Source of the DNA: Gammaproteobacteria bacterium
GTDB lineage: Bacteria > Pseudomonadota > Gammaproteobacteria > Arenicellales > UBA868
DNA length: 64,000 nucleotides
Direction of reading: 5' to 3'
Assembly (NCBI GenBank): GCA_022450155.1
Contig: JAKUQR010000006.1
Location: forward strand, 1 to 64,000
Shown here: positions 15,533 to 25,125 of the stretch, piece after piece
Numbering within the stretch: position 1 is the stretch's first letter
Layout of the letters: each line of letters begins with the position of its first letter
Translations under genes and position numbers: made by a program
Notes under the pieces: generated by a model
What the model saw: the letters and a program-made list of their open reading frames with translations, nothing else
Database searches by the model: none
What the model was told of the DNA's origin: nothing

Positions 15533-16231
15533 ATGCAACAGAAACAGCGGGCGTTATTTCAGTTGGCCCGGGCTGTGCCGACCACAACCTGGAGCGCGGT
15601 GGATCCGATGACCCTGCGTCCCGGGTTCAAGAGTGTGTTTTTCCTGTTGGTCGGGTTATGGATCTTCGGCATGGGTCACGCCTCGCTCATTGTGTCAGGA
15701 CTGGGTGTCAGCCCGTGGACAACCCTCGCGCAAGGTGTCTCTGCACAGACCGGGTGGTCTATCGGAGCCTGCGTATTGGTTGTGGGTATTCTGGTTCTGA
15801 CGACCTGGATTCCGCTACGAGAGCGACCGGGGATGGGCACGATTGCGAACATCATCGTGGTCGCGATTGCGATCGACGTAACTATACCGATGCTACCACA
15901 GCCAACCGGCTTCGCTATGGCAATGGCGCAGAGTTTGCTCGGTATTTTTCTACTGGCTTTTGGCAGTGCTTTGTACCTCACAGCCAACCTTGGCCCCGGC
16001 CCTCGCGATGGACTGATGACCGGGATCCAGAAGCGCACAAATTATCCGATCGGTTGGGTTCGAACCGGACTTGAGATCACGGTGCTGATCGTTGGCTGGC
16101 AACTCGGTGGCGTGGTCGGTATCGGTACACTGATGATGGCCTTTGGGGTCGGGCCTCTGGTTGCCGTTTGCCTGTCAGTGGTTGACCGCTTTGGTGGTGT
16201 TGCCGGTGGGAGATCAGAAACCAACCGATGA
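15533..16231 (+). CDS. YczE/YitT-like membrane protein
   Basis: A 232-residue polytopic protein; start at 15533, with an alternative in-frame ATG at 15608. It has five or six hydrophobic spans. The motifs G-L-G-V-S-P-W-T-T-L near the first span and L-G-P-G-P-R-D-G-L-M-T-G in the middle are the conserved pair of the YczE family (COG2364). The cargo is unproven. The gene follows the TauD gene by 31 bases on the same strand and may be in the same operon, which would fit export or import of a related compound (inference). Confidence 0.8.
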   Translation: MQQKQRALFQLARAVPTTTWSAVDPMTLRPGFKSVFFLLVGLWIFGMGHASLIVSGLGVSPWTTLAQGVSAQTGWSIGACVLVVGILVLTTWIPLRERPGMGTIANIIVVAIAIDVTIPMLPQPTGFAMAMAQSLLGIFLLAFGSALYLTANLGPGPRDGLMTGIQKRTNYPIGWVRTGLEITVLIVGWQLGGVVGIGTLMMAFGVGPLVAVCLSVVDRFGGVAGGRSETNR

Positions 16232-16318
16232 CCACTTAAGCCTGCGTCGGTATGGAATCTGCCATCGGTGCCTGTGTGGCAAATCCTGAAATCGGATCTG
16301 GACCATACGTAATCGACG

Positions 16319-18523
16319 TCAGGACTTGTGTTCTGTGATGACACGGTTCGCGATACGCAGGCGCTTGGACAACTCACTGGCGATTCCCATGCTCAGCCGG
16401 TGATCGAGTTCTGGATATTCCTTGCGCAATCTTGACAGTGCCTCGTCTCGAAGGTGCATCGCTGTCACGGTGGTATTCGCGACTACGTTTGCAGCTCTGG
16501 GTTTTCGATCAATAATCGCCATTTCGCCAAAGATGGTGCCAGCGCACAGGCTGAGGAGTTTTTTTTCGCCGCCTTGTCCTGGTAAATCGATCACCACATC
16601 GACTCGCCCACGGATCAGGATACAGAGTCGATCACCTGCTTCACCCTGGTGCAGAATGACTTCGCCCTGATCGTGTTCGTGTTGTTCGAGATAGGCGGCA
16701 AGCACTGCGATCTCCTGGCTGGAGTAGTCTTGAAGCAGGTCTGTCTCATTCAGTGAGAGAACATGTTGTTCACGGTTAATACCGAACGCCTTGTCCAGGA
16801 GCCAGTCTTCTGCGCGAGCCAGCGCATCATCGATAGTTTTAAATACATAGGATTGATCCGGATGGGGAGTACGGTTAGATACGGAAAGTGCAGTCGATAA
16901 CACCTCGTTGTCGCGTATCAGATCCAGCGAACTGAGCAACAGTTTTTTGTCCTTGGCCAGACATCGGTCACGTATGCGCAGAAGAATCTGCGCCCCTGTA
17001 CTGTCTACATCCGCGACATGGCCCAGGTCGACAATGACCGTATCAATGTTTTCCGAAAGGGAGTCTTCGATGGTGTTGGCGACTTTATCGGCGGTGCCAA
17101 AAAATAGCGAACCCTCGAGTTCGTATACCTGGATCTTGTCGCCATTTTGCTCAAGATAGATGATATCCTTGTCGGGCCGGTAGACGTTGGAGCGAATTCT
17201 TGACGCGTTGTATTCCCGGCGTACGATGTCCTTGCTCATCCGGACCACGAAAAAAATAATCGAGATAAGTACGCCAATCGAGATGGCAACGAGTATGTCG
17301 ATAAATACGAATACGCAGGCGACGAGCACCACCACGACGAGATCGGAAACCACCTGTCCCCGGTCTTGCCGTTCACGAAGTTTCGGTAGCAGGGTAAGAC
17401 TCCAGCGGTTTACACCCTGAAGTGCCACGATCACCAGGATGCCAGCCAACACAACCCGCGGTACGGGTGACAGAACTGGCCCCAGAAAAAGAACAACAGC
17501 CAAGGCCACAAGACCGGCAAACAGCCGCGCGTAGAGGGTAGAGCCGCCGAACTGGAACATTTCTGTTGTCGCAGTCTGGTCGCCAGCAACGGCAAGACCG
17601 CCGAACAGAGATGAGGTGATGTTCCCGAAACCCTGACTGATCAGTTCCCAATTTGAATCTGAGCGCTCCCGAAGCAGGTTATCCGCCGTCACCGATACCA
17701 CCAGTGATTTGAGCGAAGCCATGGTGGCGAGTCCCAGTGCCATCGGCGTAACTTCAATCAACACTTTGCCGAGGGTGCTCGACGAAAGCAGTTCCCAGAA
17801 ATCCGGAGCATATACAGGCATTGGCACAGTGAGCGGAATCGTTCCGAGTGTTTCGCCGAGGTGTTCGCCCTGACCGATCAGAACGAACAGATAGTACATG
17901 GCCGCACCTGCAACCATGCCGAGCAAAGGCGCAGGGATTCGGATTCTGAGTTTCGGGGCGAAGGCTACTGTGAGAATCGTTACGCTGCCAGTCACGAATG
18001 TCAGAAACTTGATGTGTTCGAATGCCCAGATGGGTGTATCGAAGTCCAGTCCCAGCATCGGTCGGATCTGGCTGATTAGAAGGAGTATGGCCATACCATT
18101 GAACAAACCAGCGGATACCGGATAGGGAATGTACTTCGCCAGAACCCCAACTTTGAACAACCCGAACAGCGTCTGAAAGAATCCACACAATAAAACAATA
18201 AAAAACAACAGCGTTAATATGGTGTCGAGGTGCGCACCTGGATGGGATGCGGCAAGATTCGCAGAGAACGCAACCATCATCAGAGACAGCATGGGATCTG
18301 GCATGTTCACCTGGTTGCGAACACTGCCAGGTAGCTTGGTGAATACGTTGGCGCAGAACACTGCTATCACTCCAGCAATGACACCCTGTGGGATGTATTC
18401 CAGGCCAAAGGGTGCGAATACCATGGCGCCGTACACCACGGCCTCGGGGATGGCGAATGCCATGGCCATAGCACCACCAGTTAGGTCACCTGGAAACTGG
18501 GGGCGAGTAAAACTAGACATCAC
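16319..18523 (-). CDS. SulP (SLC26-type) anion transporter with STAS and cyclic-nucleotide-binding domains
   Basis: A 734-residue protein. Residues about 1-420 form the SulP membrane core (D-L-T-G-G-A-M-A-M-A-F-A-I-P-E at the start). Residues about 448-560 form a STAS domain with D-S-T-G-A-Q. Residues about 601-725 are a cNMP-binding domain with the phosphate-binding cassette F-G-E-M-A-I-I-D-R-K-P-R-A-A-N, including the Glu and Arg that hold the cyclic phosphate. SulP proteins move sulfate, bicarbonate, dicarboxylates or other anions. The C-terminal domain implies gating by cAMP or cGMP. The gene is 210 bases downstream of a nucleotide cyclase gene on the same strand. Confidence 0.9.
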   Translation of the reverse strand: MMSSFTRPQFPGDLTGGAMAMAFAIPEAVVYGAMVFAPFGLEYIPQGVIAGVIAVFCANVFTKLPGSVRNQVNMPDPMLSLMMVAFSANLAASHPGAHLDTILTLLFFIVLLCGFFQTLFGLFKVGVLAKYIPYPVSAGLFNGMAILLLISQIRPMLGLDFDTPIWAFEHIKFLTFVTGSVTILTVAFAPKLRIRIPAPLLGMVAGAAMYYLFVLIGQGEHLGETLGTIPLTVPMPVYAPDFWELLSSSTLGKVLIEVTPMALGLATMASLKSLVVSVTADNLLRERSDSNWELISQGFGNITSSLFGGLAVAGDQTATTEMFQFGGSTLYARLFAGLVALAVVLFLGPVLSPVPRVVLAGILVIVALQGVNRWSLTLLPKLRERQDRGQVVSDLVVVVLVACVFVFIDILVAISIGVLISIIFFVVRMSKDIVRREYNASRIRSNVYRPDKDIIYLEQNGDKIQVYELEGSLFFGTADKVANTIEDSLSENIDTVIVDLGHVADVDSTGAQILLRIRDRCLAKDKKLLLSSLDLIRDNEVLSTALSVSNRTPHPDQSYVFKTIDDALARAEDWLLDKAFGINREQHVLSLNETDLLQDYSSQEIAVLAAYLEQHEHDQGEVILHQGEAGDRLCILIRGRVDVVIDLPGQGGEKKLLSLCAGTIFGEMAIIDRKPRAANVVANTTVTAMHLRDEALSRLRKEYPELDHRLSMGIASELSKRLRIANRVITEHKS

Positions 18524-18733
18524 GTGTATTGTCTGCGTGTGAAAAGTAAAACAGTTTGCCGCGTGATCCTACGACAATAATGATACGCCGGGCGTGGGTG
18601 GGCGAATGGCCGGCTATCGCTATACAGAATCTGGTAGATCTGAGTACGCATCTTAACCAACACCGTGCATTAATTATTGTTAGCTGGGGGTGATGCGTGT
18701 TGTTGCTGGCTGAATGGTTGCAGCCGGATTAAA

Positions 18734-20476
18734 TCAGACAACAATGGGTTCCAGTGTCTGGAGAAGTTCGTCCCGCTTTTCTTGGTCTTTGTAACCCTGG
18801 GCACTTACAAATCGTTCCACAGTCATGTCCATGGTGGTAATCGCCTGTTTCAGGGTATCCGACGCCTTTTCCGTTTGTTCAGCTTTGGCCAGCGCAGCGG
18901 CAAGGTAAAACAGGCTGTTTCGGGTCGGTACTTTGACTTTACGTAAACTTTCAATCGCGTTTCCGTAGTTTCCCAGCCAGTAGTAGCTCATGCCTTCGTC
19001 CTCGAACAGCACATCCGGGCAGAATGGGTCTACTCGCATCGCCCGGTGGATCTCGTCCAGTGCCTGCTGTGGTTCTCCCAGATAAATCAGTAACGATGCG
19101 TAGCGAGACCGGATGTAAGCATCACTGGGACAGAGTTCGACGGCGCGTTCGTGATGATACGTCGCAAGGTCGAAATCTCCTGTTTTTAGTTTGATAGCAC
19201 CCATGATTCGATGTGCTTCCGGGTCGTTGGAGTCGATCTCAAGTGCTCGGGTCACGCTGGCCGTACAGTCGTCAAACCAGCTGTCGTCAAAATCCTGCGG
19301 ATACCATTCAGCTGTGTTTGCCATCGAACAGGCTCGCCAGGCATGAGCACGGGCGTAGTTGGGGTCAATCTCGATGGCTTTGTTAAAAAGCTCATACGCT
19401 TTACGGGCATTTTCTCCGGCGGTCATGCTGCGTCGGTGGTATTCCAATCCCTGTAGGACAACATCATAAGCCGCCAGATTCTCGGGTCGGTTACTGCTGA
19501 GTTCCTGAAGTGCATCTGCTTCTACCCGGCCAACAATTGTGGATACAATGGTTTCGACCAATTCGTCCTGAATGTCGAAGATCTCATCCATGGTGGTGTC
19601 GAAGTTGTTTGACCATACTGTGTTTTCTCGATCGGCTGCGATCAGGCTCGTACTGATCCGAATTTTGGGCCCCAGTTTTCTGACACTGCCTTCCAGTATG
19701 TAGCGCACACCGAGTTCCCGACCGATCTCTTTCGGGCTTCGGGATTTATCCCGGTAGGCAAAACTGGCATTACCCGATACCACCATCAGCTTGCGAAACC
19801 GTGACAGGGCCGAGATCAGGTCTTCTGAAAATCCTTCGCAGAAATAGGCCTGTTCTTCATCCTTGCTCAGGTTCTTAAATAACATGACAGCGAGTGAGCC
19901 CGCCTCAGTACGCTCGACTTTCACCTGGGGTGCATCGGTATGCTGGACGTAGCGCGTCGCGCCCTTGCTCTGAATCACAAAATAAGCCTGGACGGGCTGC
20001 TCGATGTTTTTCAGTTCAAGTTCACCGGCATCCTGGTAGGAGACCTGTAACTTTTGACTGACCATGTCGAGTACCGACTTTGAAATGCAGATACCATCAG
20101 GTTTCGCTTCGGCTTCCAGGCGCGCGGCAATGTTGACGGCATCACCAAAAAGATTGTCGTCGGATACCATGACGTCACCGATATTGATGCCGACGCGGAA
20201 CACCATCCGCTGTTCTTTTGGCACATCTTCATTCATGGCCTGCATCTTGCCCTGCATCTGGACCGCACATTGGGTGGCTCTGATGGGGCTTGCAAATTCG
20301 GCGATCACGCTGTCACCGGCAGTGCCGAATATGCTGCCGTCATGTTCAGCGATGACCCCATCGATAACCAGCCGGCGTTGCTGCAGTAATTCAAGCGTCA
20401 TTTCCTCGTTAGCGGCCATCATCTTGCTGAATCCGACCACGTCAGAGGCAAATATTGTGCTCAGCTTTCTTTCCAT
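18734..20476 (-). CDS. Class III adenylate/guanylate cyclase with TolB-like and TPR regions
   Basis: A 580-residue cytoplasmic protein. Residues about 1-170 are a class III cyclase domain with metal-binding Asp in A-S-D-V-V-G-F-S and A-G-D-S-V-I-A-E-F, and N-I-A-A-R for transition-state stabilisation. The usual substrate Lys before the second motif is Gly/Thr here, as in a common proteobacterial subgroup, so ATP versus GTP use is open. Residues about 190-330 resemble the TolB N-domain-like module of such cyclases, and about 340-580 carry TPR repeats. It lies just upstream of a transporter with a cyclic-nucleotide-binding domain, its probable effector. Confidence 0.88.
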   Translation of the reverse strand: MERKLSTIFASDVVGFSKMMAANEEMTLELLQQRRLVIDGVIAEHDGSIFGTAGDSVIAEFASPIRATQCAVQMQGKMQAMNEDVPKEQRMVFRVGINIGDVMVSDDNLFGDAVNIAARLEAEAKPDGICISKSVLDMVSQKLQVSYQDAGELELKNIEQPVQAYFVIQSKGATRYVQHTDAPQVKVERTEAGSLAVMLFKNLSKDEEQAYFCEGFSEDLISALSRFRKLMVVSGNASFAYRDKSRSPKEIGRELGVRYILEGSVRKLGPKIRISTSLIAADRENTVWSNNFDTTMDEIFDIQDELVETIVSTIVGRVEADALQELSSNRPENLAAYDVVLQGLEYHRRSMTAGENARKAYELFNKAIEIDPNYARAHAWRACSMANTAEWYPQDFDDSWFDDCTASVTRALEIDSNDPEAHRIMGAIKLKTGDFDLATYHHERAVELCPSDAYIRSRYASLLIYLGEPQQALDEIHRAMRVDPFCPDVLFEDEGMSYYWLGNYGNAIESLRKVKVPTRNSLFYLAAALAKAEQTEKASDTLKQAITTMDMTVERFVSAQGYKDQEKRDELLQTLEPIVV

Positions 20477-20633
20477 TTCGATCCAATTACAGATAGGTGC
20501 CTAACAGCCAGTGTTTTTTGTCGCACAGTTTGCACACCCAGTCAACCTGCCAGTAGAAAGCATCAGTGTCAGGGCGAGTTTGTCGGTGGGTGAGACATTG
20601 AAACATCTGACCAATTACGCCACAGAATTTCTT

Positions 20634-21848
20634 CTAGTTTTGTGATGTCTGAGTAACATCACGTCCTGCCCAGAGCACGAGAAGCAGGCCTATTGCACCC
20701 AGTACGGCGAAACCTGCGATGAGAGGAAGTTGGGTGCCGTCATAGGCACGGCCGAGCGGAATACCGACCAGAATCGCGACGAACGAGGAAAAGAAACCCA
20801 CAACAGCAGCGCCCAGGCCCGCAATCTGGCCAAGCGGTTCCATGGCGAGTGCGTTGATATTGCCGATACAAAGACCTATGCCAAAAAAGCACAGCGCACC
20901 CCAGACCATGAACCCGATCAAGCCCGGATCATCGACTGAAAGACAAATAACAAGGTACGCCAGCGACACTACGGGACTGCAGGTCATAGCCAGTGTGACG
21001 ATTTTTCGCATACCAAAGCGCATCACGATTCTCGAATTAAGAAGTGACGCGATGCCTAGGAAAATGGCCAGTACGGCAAACAGGTAGGGAAACCATGTCC
21101 CAACGCCGAAAGCATCCTGAAAGATCTGCTGGACTGAACTCAAAAATCCGATAAACGCGCCGAACATGGTCCCGATCGCCAGGCTGTATCCCAATGCGGC
21201 GCGACTGCGGTAGACGGTGACAAAGCCGCTAACTAGCGTTGCGGGCCGCATCGGGCGGCGATGTTCGCTCGCCAGTGTTTCGGGCTGGCGTAACAGTAAC
21301 CAGAACAGACCCAGCACACCAAATACAATGAAGGTGCCAAAAATGTAGCGCCAGCCCACAAGCAGCATGATGGCCTGACCCAGTGCCGGCGCGAGGGTGG
21401 GCACCAGAATAAAAATACTCATCGAGATCGACATGATCCGTGCCATTGACCGGCCGGAGTAAAGATCACGCACCATGGACATGCTCACAGTTCGTGGTCC
21501 AGATGCACCGACACCCTGCAGCACACGTCCTACCAGCAATGCAGAGAAGCTCTCAGCGATCACCGACACGAAGCAGCCAATCAGAAACAGCAAGAGCCCT
21601 GCAACGATGACACGTTTACGGCCAAAGGCATCTGACAGGGGTCCGAACAACAGCTGGCCAAAAGCATTGCCGAGCAGAAAGAGGCCGATCACGAGTTGGG
21701 CATCGTTCGGATCGTTGACGGCCAAGTCGGCCGCGATCTGCGGCAGGGCTGGGAGCATCGCGTCAATGGAAAGCGCTACCAGACTGGTCAGCAGCGCGAC
21801 GAGCGATGCAAACTCCGCGACCCTCATGGGTTCACGAGAAGGACTCAT
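20634..21848 (-). CDS. Bcr/CflA-type MFS exporter
   Basis: A 404-residue, 12-span MFS transporter. The first span carries D-A-M-L-P-A-L-P-Q-I-A, and the loop 2-3 motif A is G-P-L-S-D-A-F-G-R-K-R. G-V-G-A-S-G-P-R-T in span 4-5 marks the drug:H+ antiporter subgroup (Bcr/CflA). The family exports drugs, sulfonamides or amino acid derivatives such as cysteine pathway products. Monocistronic, located between the cyclase and a class IV aminotransferase. Substrate not predictable. Confidence 0.88.
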   Translation of the reverse strand: MSPSREPMRVAEFASLVALLTSLVALSIDAMLPALPQIAADLAVNDPNDAQLVIGLFLLGNAFGQLLFGPLSDAFGRKRVIVAGLLLFLIGCFVSVIAESFSALLVGRVLQGVGASGPRTVSMSMVRDLYSGRSMARIMSISMSIFILVPTLAPALGQAIMLLVGWRYIFGTFIVFGVLGLFWLLLRQPETLASEHRRPMRPATLVSGFVTVYRSRAALGYSLAIGTMFGAFIGFLSSVQQIFQDAFGVGTWFPYLFAVLAIFLGIASLLNSRIVMRFGMRKIVTLAMTCSPVVSLAYLVICLSVDDPGLIGFMVWGALCFFGIGLCIGNINALAMEPLGQIAGLGAAVVGFFSSFVAILVGIPLGRAYDGTQLPLIAGFAVLGAIGLLLVLWAGRDVTQTSQN

Positions 21849-21913
21849 TGTGTTCCAGGCACTGCGATCGGTCAGCGACCGGTCGCAAATACGATGATGA
21901 AGTACGGGGTATG

Positions 21914-22834
21914 TTAAGCGGTGCTGGCTTTACGCACAGGCGATTCCAGAATCTCGTCTATCCGGGTACCGTGCCAGCCTTGCTCGCGTTTTTCCCAGTA
22001 TCGCGTTTGTAATTGACGGGTTAGAGTGCCTGCTTCGCCATTGGCTACGGGTTTGTTACTGATACGGATCACCGGCATGATACCGCCTGCAGTCGTGCTG
22101 GCAAACACCTCGTCCGCGTCGCTGAGTTCGTCGGGATGGATCTTGCGCAGTTCAAATGCAATACCTTCGAGTGCACACAGTTCCGAGACGACACTGCGTG
22201 TCACACCTTCCAGAACGTTGTGATCAGGACTGGCCACTTTGCCGTCCTTTACCAGTAGAATGTTGTAGCCAGAGCCCTCGGTCAGGTAGCCGTCAGGTCC
22301 GCACAGAATGGAATCATCACAGCCTTCATCGAGTGCCTGGAAGCGGGCCTGAACAAGGTCCGCGCGGTTGTAGTTCTTGATCCGCTGGTCCACGGCTTTT
22401 GACGATACTCGCTCGAAGGTGCTGAGATACAGGTTTGCACCGTCACGGCATTTCTCTTCGCCCCATATCCAGACATAAGGGATTGCATACGCAACAAATT
22501 TACTGTCAGTTAATCTGGGATCTACGGTCCGGCTTGAAAGTACACCGCGGGACATCTGCAGTTTTACGTAGGCGTTTGAGTGACCGGAACGCTGGACACA
22601 CTCGGCACAAATCGTACGGATCTCGTCGCGGCTGTACGGGCTTTTCAGCTGAAATCGGTCGACCGACTTTTGAAACCGGTCGAGGTGTTCCTCGAGCATG
22701 AAGAACCAGTTGTTCCAGGTGGAGGTCACGTCATAGGCAGTGTCACCCCAGATAAATCCCACATCAAAGATCGACATTTTTGCATCGGCCGGTGAAACAA
22801 AGTCATTGTCGATAAAAACGGTTCCCTCAGACAT
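21914..22834 (-). CDS. Class IV PLP aminotransferase (BCAT/D-amino-acid/omega-transaminase type)
   Basis: A 306-residue fold-type IV protein. F-D-V-G-F-I-W-G-D-T-A-Y opens the small domain, the PLP Lys lies in R-I-K-N-Y-N-R, Y-L-T-E-G-S-G-Y-N provides the conserved Glu, and S-T-T-A-G-G-I-M-P is the phosphate loop. These enzymes transaminate branched-chain or D-amino acids or primary amines. The arrangement does not settle the specificity; Y-V-W-I-W-G replaces the usual R-x-x-x-R carboxylate trap, which points towards an amine transaminase (inference). Confidence 0.85.
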   Translation of the reverse strand: MSEGTVFIDNDFVSPADAKMSIFDVGFIWGDTAYDVTSTWNNWFFMLEEHLDRFQKSVDRFQLKSPYSRDEIRTICAECVQRSGHSNAYVKLQMSRGVLSSRTVDPRLTDSKFVAYAIPYVWIWGEEKCRDGANLYLSTFERVSSKAVDQRIKNYNRADLVQARFQALDEGCDDSILCGPDGYLTEGSGYNILLVKDGKVASPDHNVLEGVTRSVVSELCALEGIAFELRKIHPDELSDADEVFASTTAGGIMPVIRISNKPVANGEAGTLTRQLQTRYWEKREQGWHGTRIDEILESPVRKASTA

Positions 22835-22886
22835 TGCGCCCCCTCAAGTTTGAAATACGCTGTTGATCTGCAGTCTCTATTCGGCA

Positions 22887-23867
22887 TCATAACAGAGCCC
22901 ACCAATTATGCCCCTCCACCAAGTCCGGCCGCCGCACTGCCAGTTCATTGCGGATACGGTCCCGCGCACCGCGGGTGCCAACAGCCACCAGCAATACGTC
23001 GAGTTCGAGGTCCAGGAGCGCGGCGGGGGGTAAAACAGGAACGCCAGAACGAACGGTCGACTTTGTAATATCGATTACTGCAACGATCTGATGGCCACCG
23101 GTTTTCAACCAGCGTAGCCACGGCCGCCCACCCCGTACACCTGCCCACAGAACAACCCTACACGGTCCGGCCAGAGCTGTTGCCTGAAGAAATTTGCGCC
23201 GACAGCTGTCGAATGCGGTTCGACTGTACCGTGGATCGGTACGCGTCAGGCGACCGGCATGATCCCGAATCGATACGACCTCATACGGCACATTAGCAAT
23301 GCGGTGGCCATTTACCACCAGCCTAAGCCATAAGTCATAGTCTTCAGGTATTTCGCCGCTGCGATAACCACCGGCGTGTTCCACGTGGGCAGTTCTGAAT
23401 GTGACTGCAGGATGAAGTAACGGACTTTCGACCAGAAGTTCACGGTGTGGGTCATCGAGATTATTGATCCAGTCAACATAGCATTGCATGCCTTTGGCTA
23501 CCGGCCCACTGTCTGTAAAAAGTCTGGCGCGACCGCCGACCGCAGCGAGGTTTGGGTCAGTATCGAGCGCCGCAATCTGATGGTCCAGTCGACCGGGTAG
23601 CGCGATGTCGTCGGCATCCAGTCGAGCGATATATTGGCCGCGGCACTGTCCCCGCCCGTGTTCAAGCGCGGCAACCAGACCGCGTTTCGGTTGGTGTAGT
23701 GTCCTCAGTTTCGGATGAGGTGTGAGGGCCTCAACTGCACCGTCAACGCTGCCGTCGTCGACGAGTACGACTTCATCCTCGTCACTGCACCCGGCTAGCG
23801 CGGACCTCACGGCCTCAGCAAGCCAGGTGCCGCCGTCACGTACAGGGATCAGCCATGAACAGCGCAT
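22887..23867 (-). CDS. Family 2 glycosyltransferase with C-terminal Rossmann-like domain
   Basis: A 326-residue protein. The GT-A domain (about 1-230) begins MRCSWLIPVRDGGTWLAEAV, has D-D-G-S-V-D-G-A, the metal-binding L-D-A-D-D and E-I-P-E-D-Y-D-L-W. The last 95 residues (L-W-A-G-V-R-G-G-R-P-W-L-R-W-L, then V-A-V-I-D-I, then G-V-P-V-L-P, then V-A-V-G-T-R-G-A-R) form a small nucleotide-binding-like domain of the type seen fused to a subset of GT2 proteins. No other polysaccharide gene is nearby, so the acceptor is unknown. Confidence 0.82.
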   Translation of the reverse strand: MRCSWLIPVRDGGTWLAEAVRSALAGCSDEDEVVLVDDGSVDGAVEALTPHPKLRTLHQPKRGLVAALEHGRGQCRGQYIARLDADDIALPGRLDHQIAALDTDPNLAAVGGRARLFTDSGPVAKGMQCYVDWINNLDDPHRELLVESPLLHPAVTFRTAHVEHAGGYRSGEIPEDYDLWLRLVVNGHRIANVPYEVVSIRDHAGRLTRTDPRYSRTAFDSCRRKFLQATALAGPCRVVLWAGVRGGRPWLRWLKTGGHQIVAVIDITKSTVRSGVPVLPPAALLDLELDVLLVAVGTRGARDRIRNELAVRRPDLVEGHNWWALL

Positions 23868-23906
23868 CGAGCAGCCTTCTCCATCTGGATACGGCTTAAA
23901 CCGATC

Positions 23907-25091
23907 TCAATAGTTATGATATCCCAATAACCCGTCGGCATCATCAAGCCCGTCGACTAATGTACGCCCGACCAGGTTTGAAAGCGTTTCAGTGGTCCCT
24001 CCACCGAGTGAACCATAACGTGCGCAGCAGTACTGGCGGGCTACCAAGAACTCCTCGACAAATCCATAGCCGCCATGGATCTGTACGGCCTCGCTGGTCA
24101 CTCGCAGGGACATTTGGTTGCACGTCATCTTGGCCAACGCCGCAAGTATGGGGTCTGGAAACGGATTGGCACTGACACAGGCACGATAAAGCAGACTCCG
24201 CGACGCTTCAATGTCGCGATACATTTCCGCGACTTTCCAGCGCATGCCCTGAAAATCCCCAATGCGCTGATCGTAGGCTTTACGCTCTCGCATATAGCGT
24301 ATTGACTCTTCCAGGGCGCCTTCACCCAGGCCCAGTGAAATACTGGCATTCAAGCAGCGTTGAATGTTAAACGCCGAAATCAGGTCTTTAAAACCGCCGC
24401 TGTCGACCAGCAGGTGAGTCGATGGGATACGGCACTGATCAAAAACCACCTCCGAGAGGTACTCGCCACCGATTGTGTGGTAGGCGGTGTTGACGGTCAT
24501 GCCGGGAGTATCCCGTTCAACGTAGACACCGCCTATGCCTCCGACACCCGGTGTATCACCGATCCGGGCAAATACGACGAATCCTTCGGCAACATCGGCC
24601 CGGCTGATCAGTGTTTTAGTGCCCGAAAGTATCAGTTCGTTGTCGTCGCGCGTGACCTTGGTGCGTATCCGGCCCAGATCGGTACCTGCGTCGGGTTCGG
24701 TCATACAGATCGACAGTACGGCCGACCCTGCAGCGACCCGGGGGAGTATGTCGCGCTTGATATTCTCTGGTGCAAAGTGGGCGATCATCCAGGTTTGTGT
24801 CCCCACTTCACCCAGTACCGCCATGGCGGTCACATAGCAGACCTTCGCGATCTCTTCCAGGATCAGAGCGGCGTCCAGCACCGACATCGAGAGACCACCG
24901 TAGGCTTTTGGTACAGACATACTGAGCACGCCGATCTCGGCTAGATCGCGCATGTTTTCCCAGGGAAAGGTACCGTCCTGCCATTGCCGCCATCGATCCT
25001 TGAACCGTTGCTGCGCCAGTCGTCGCACGGACATCACCATCTCGCGTTGGGTCTCAGTCAACCCGAATGTGAGGGTGTCTTCATCCATCAT
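23907..25091 (-). CDS. Acyl-CoA dehydrogenase
   Basis: A 394-residue flavoprotein. M-T-E-P-D-A-G-T-D-L contacts FAD and substrate, R-K-A-Y-D-Q-R-I-G-D-F-Q-G-M-R lies in the C-terminal helical domain, and H-G-G-Y-G-F-V-E-E plus the G-G-G-T-T-E-T region hold the FAD. It oxidises an acyl-CoA at C2-C3 and passes electrons to ETF. It lies downstream of and on the same strand as the SucC/SucD-like CoA ligase pair (gap 34 bases), suggesting a unit that makes a CoA ester and then dehydrogenates it. Confidence 0.88.
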   Translation of the reverse strand: MMDEDTLTFGLTETQREMVMSVRRLAQQRFKDRWRQWQDGTFPWENMRDLAEIGVLSMSVPKAYGGLSMSVLDAALILEEIAKVCYVTAMAVLGEVGTQTWMIAHFAPENIKRDILPRVAAGSAVLSICMTEPDAGTDLGRIRTKVTRDDNELILSGTKTLISRADVAEGFVVFARIGDTPGVGGIGGVYVERDTPGMTVNTAYHTIGGEYLSEVVFDQCRIPSTHLLVDSGGFKDLISAFNIQRCLNASISLGLGEGALEESIRYMRERKAYDQRIGDFQGMRWKVAEMYRDIEASRSLLYRACVSANPFPDPILAALAKMTCNQMSLRVTSEAVQIHGGYGFVEEFLVARQYCCARYGSLGGGTTETLSNLVGRTLVDGLDDADGLLGYHNY

Positions 25092-25125
25092 ATCGTTCCA
25101 GTTGACAAGCGTAAGTATATAAACC

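Noticed and set aside
24360-24944. 194-codon frame on the plus strand.
   Set aside because: It lies wholly inside the acyl-CoA dehydrogenase gene on the other strand and has no family-like composition; a shadow frame.
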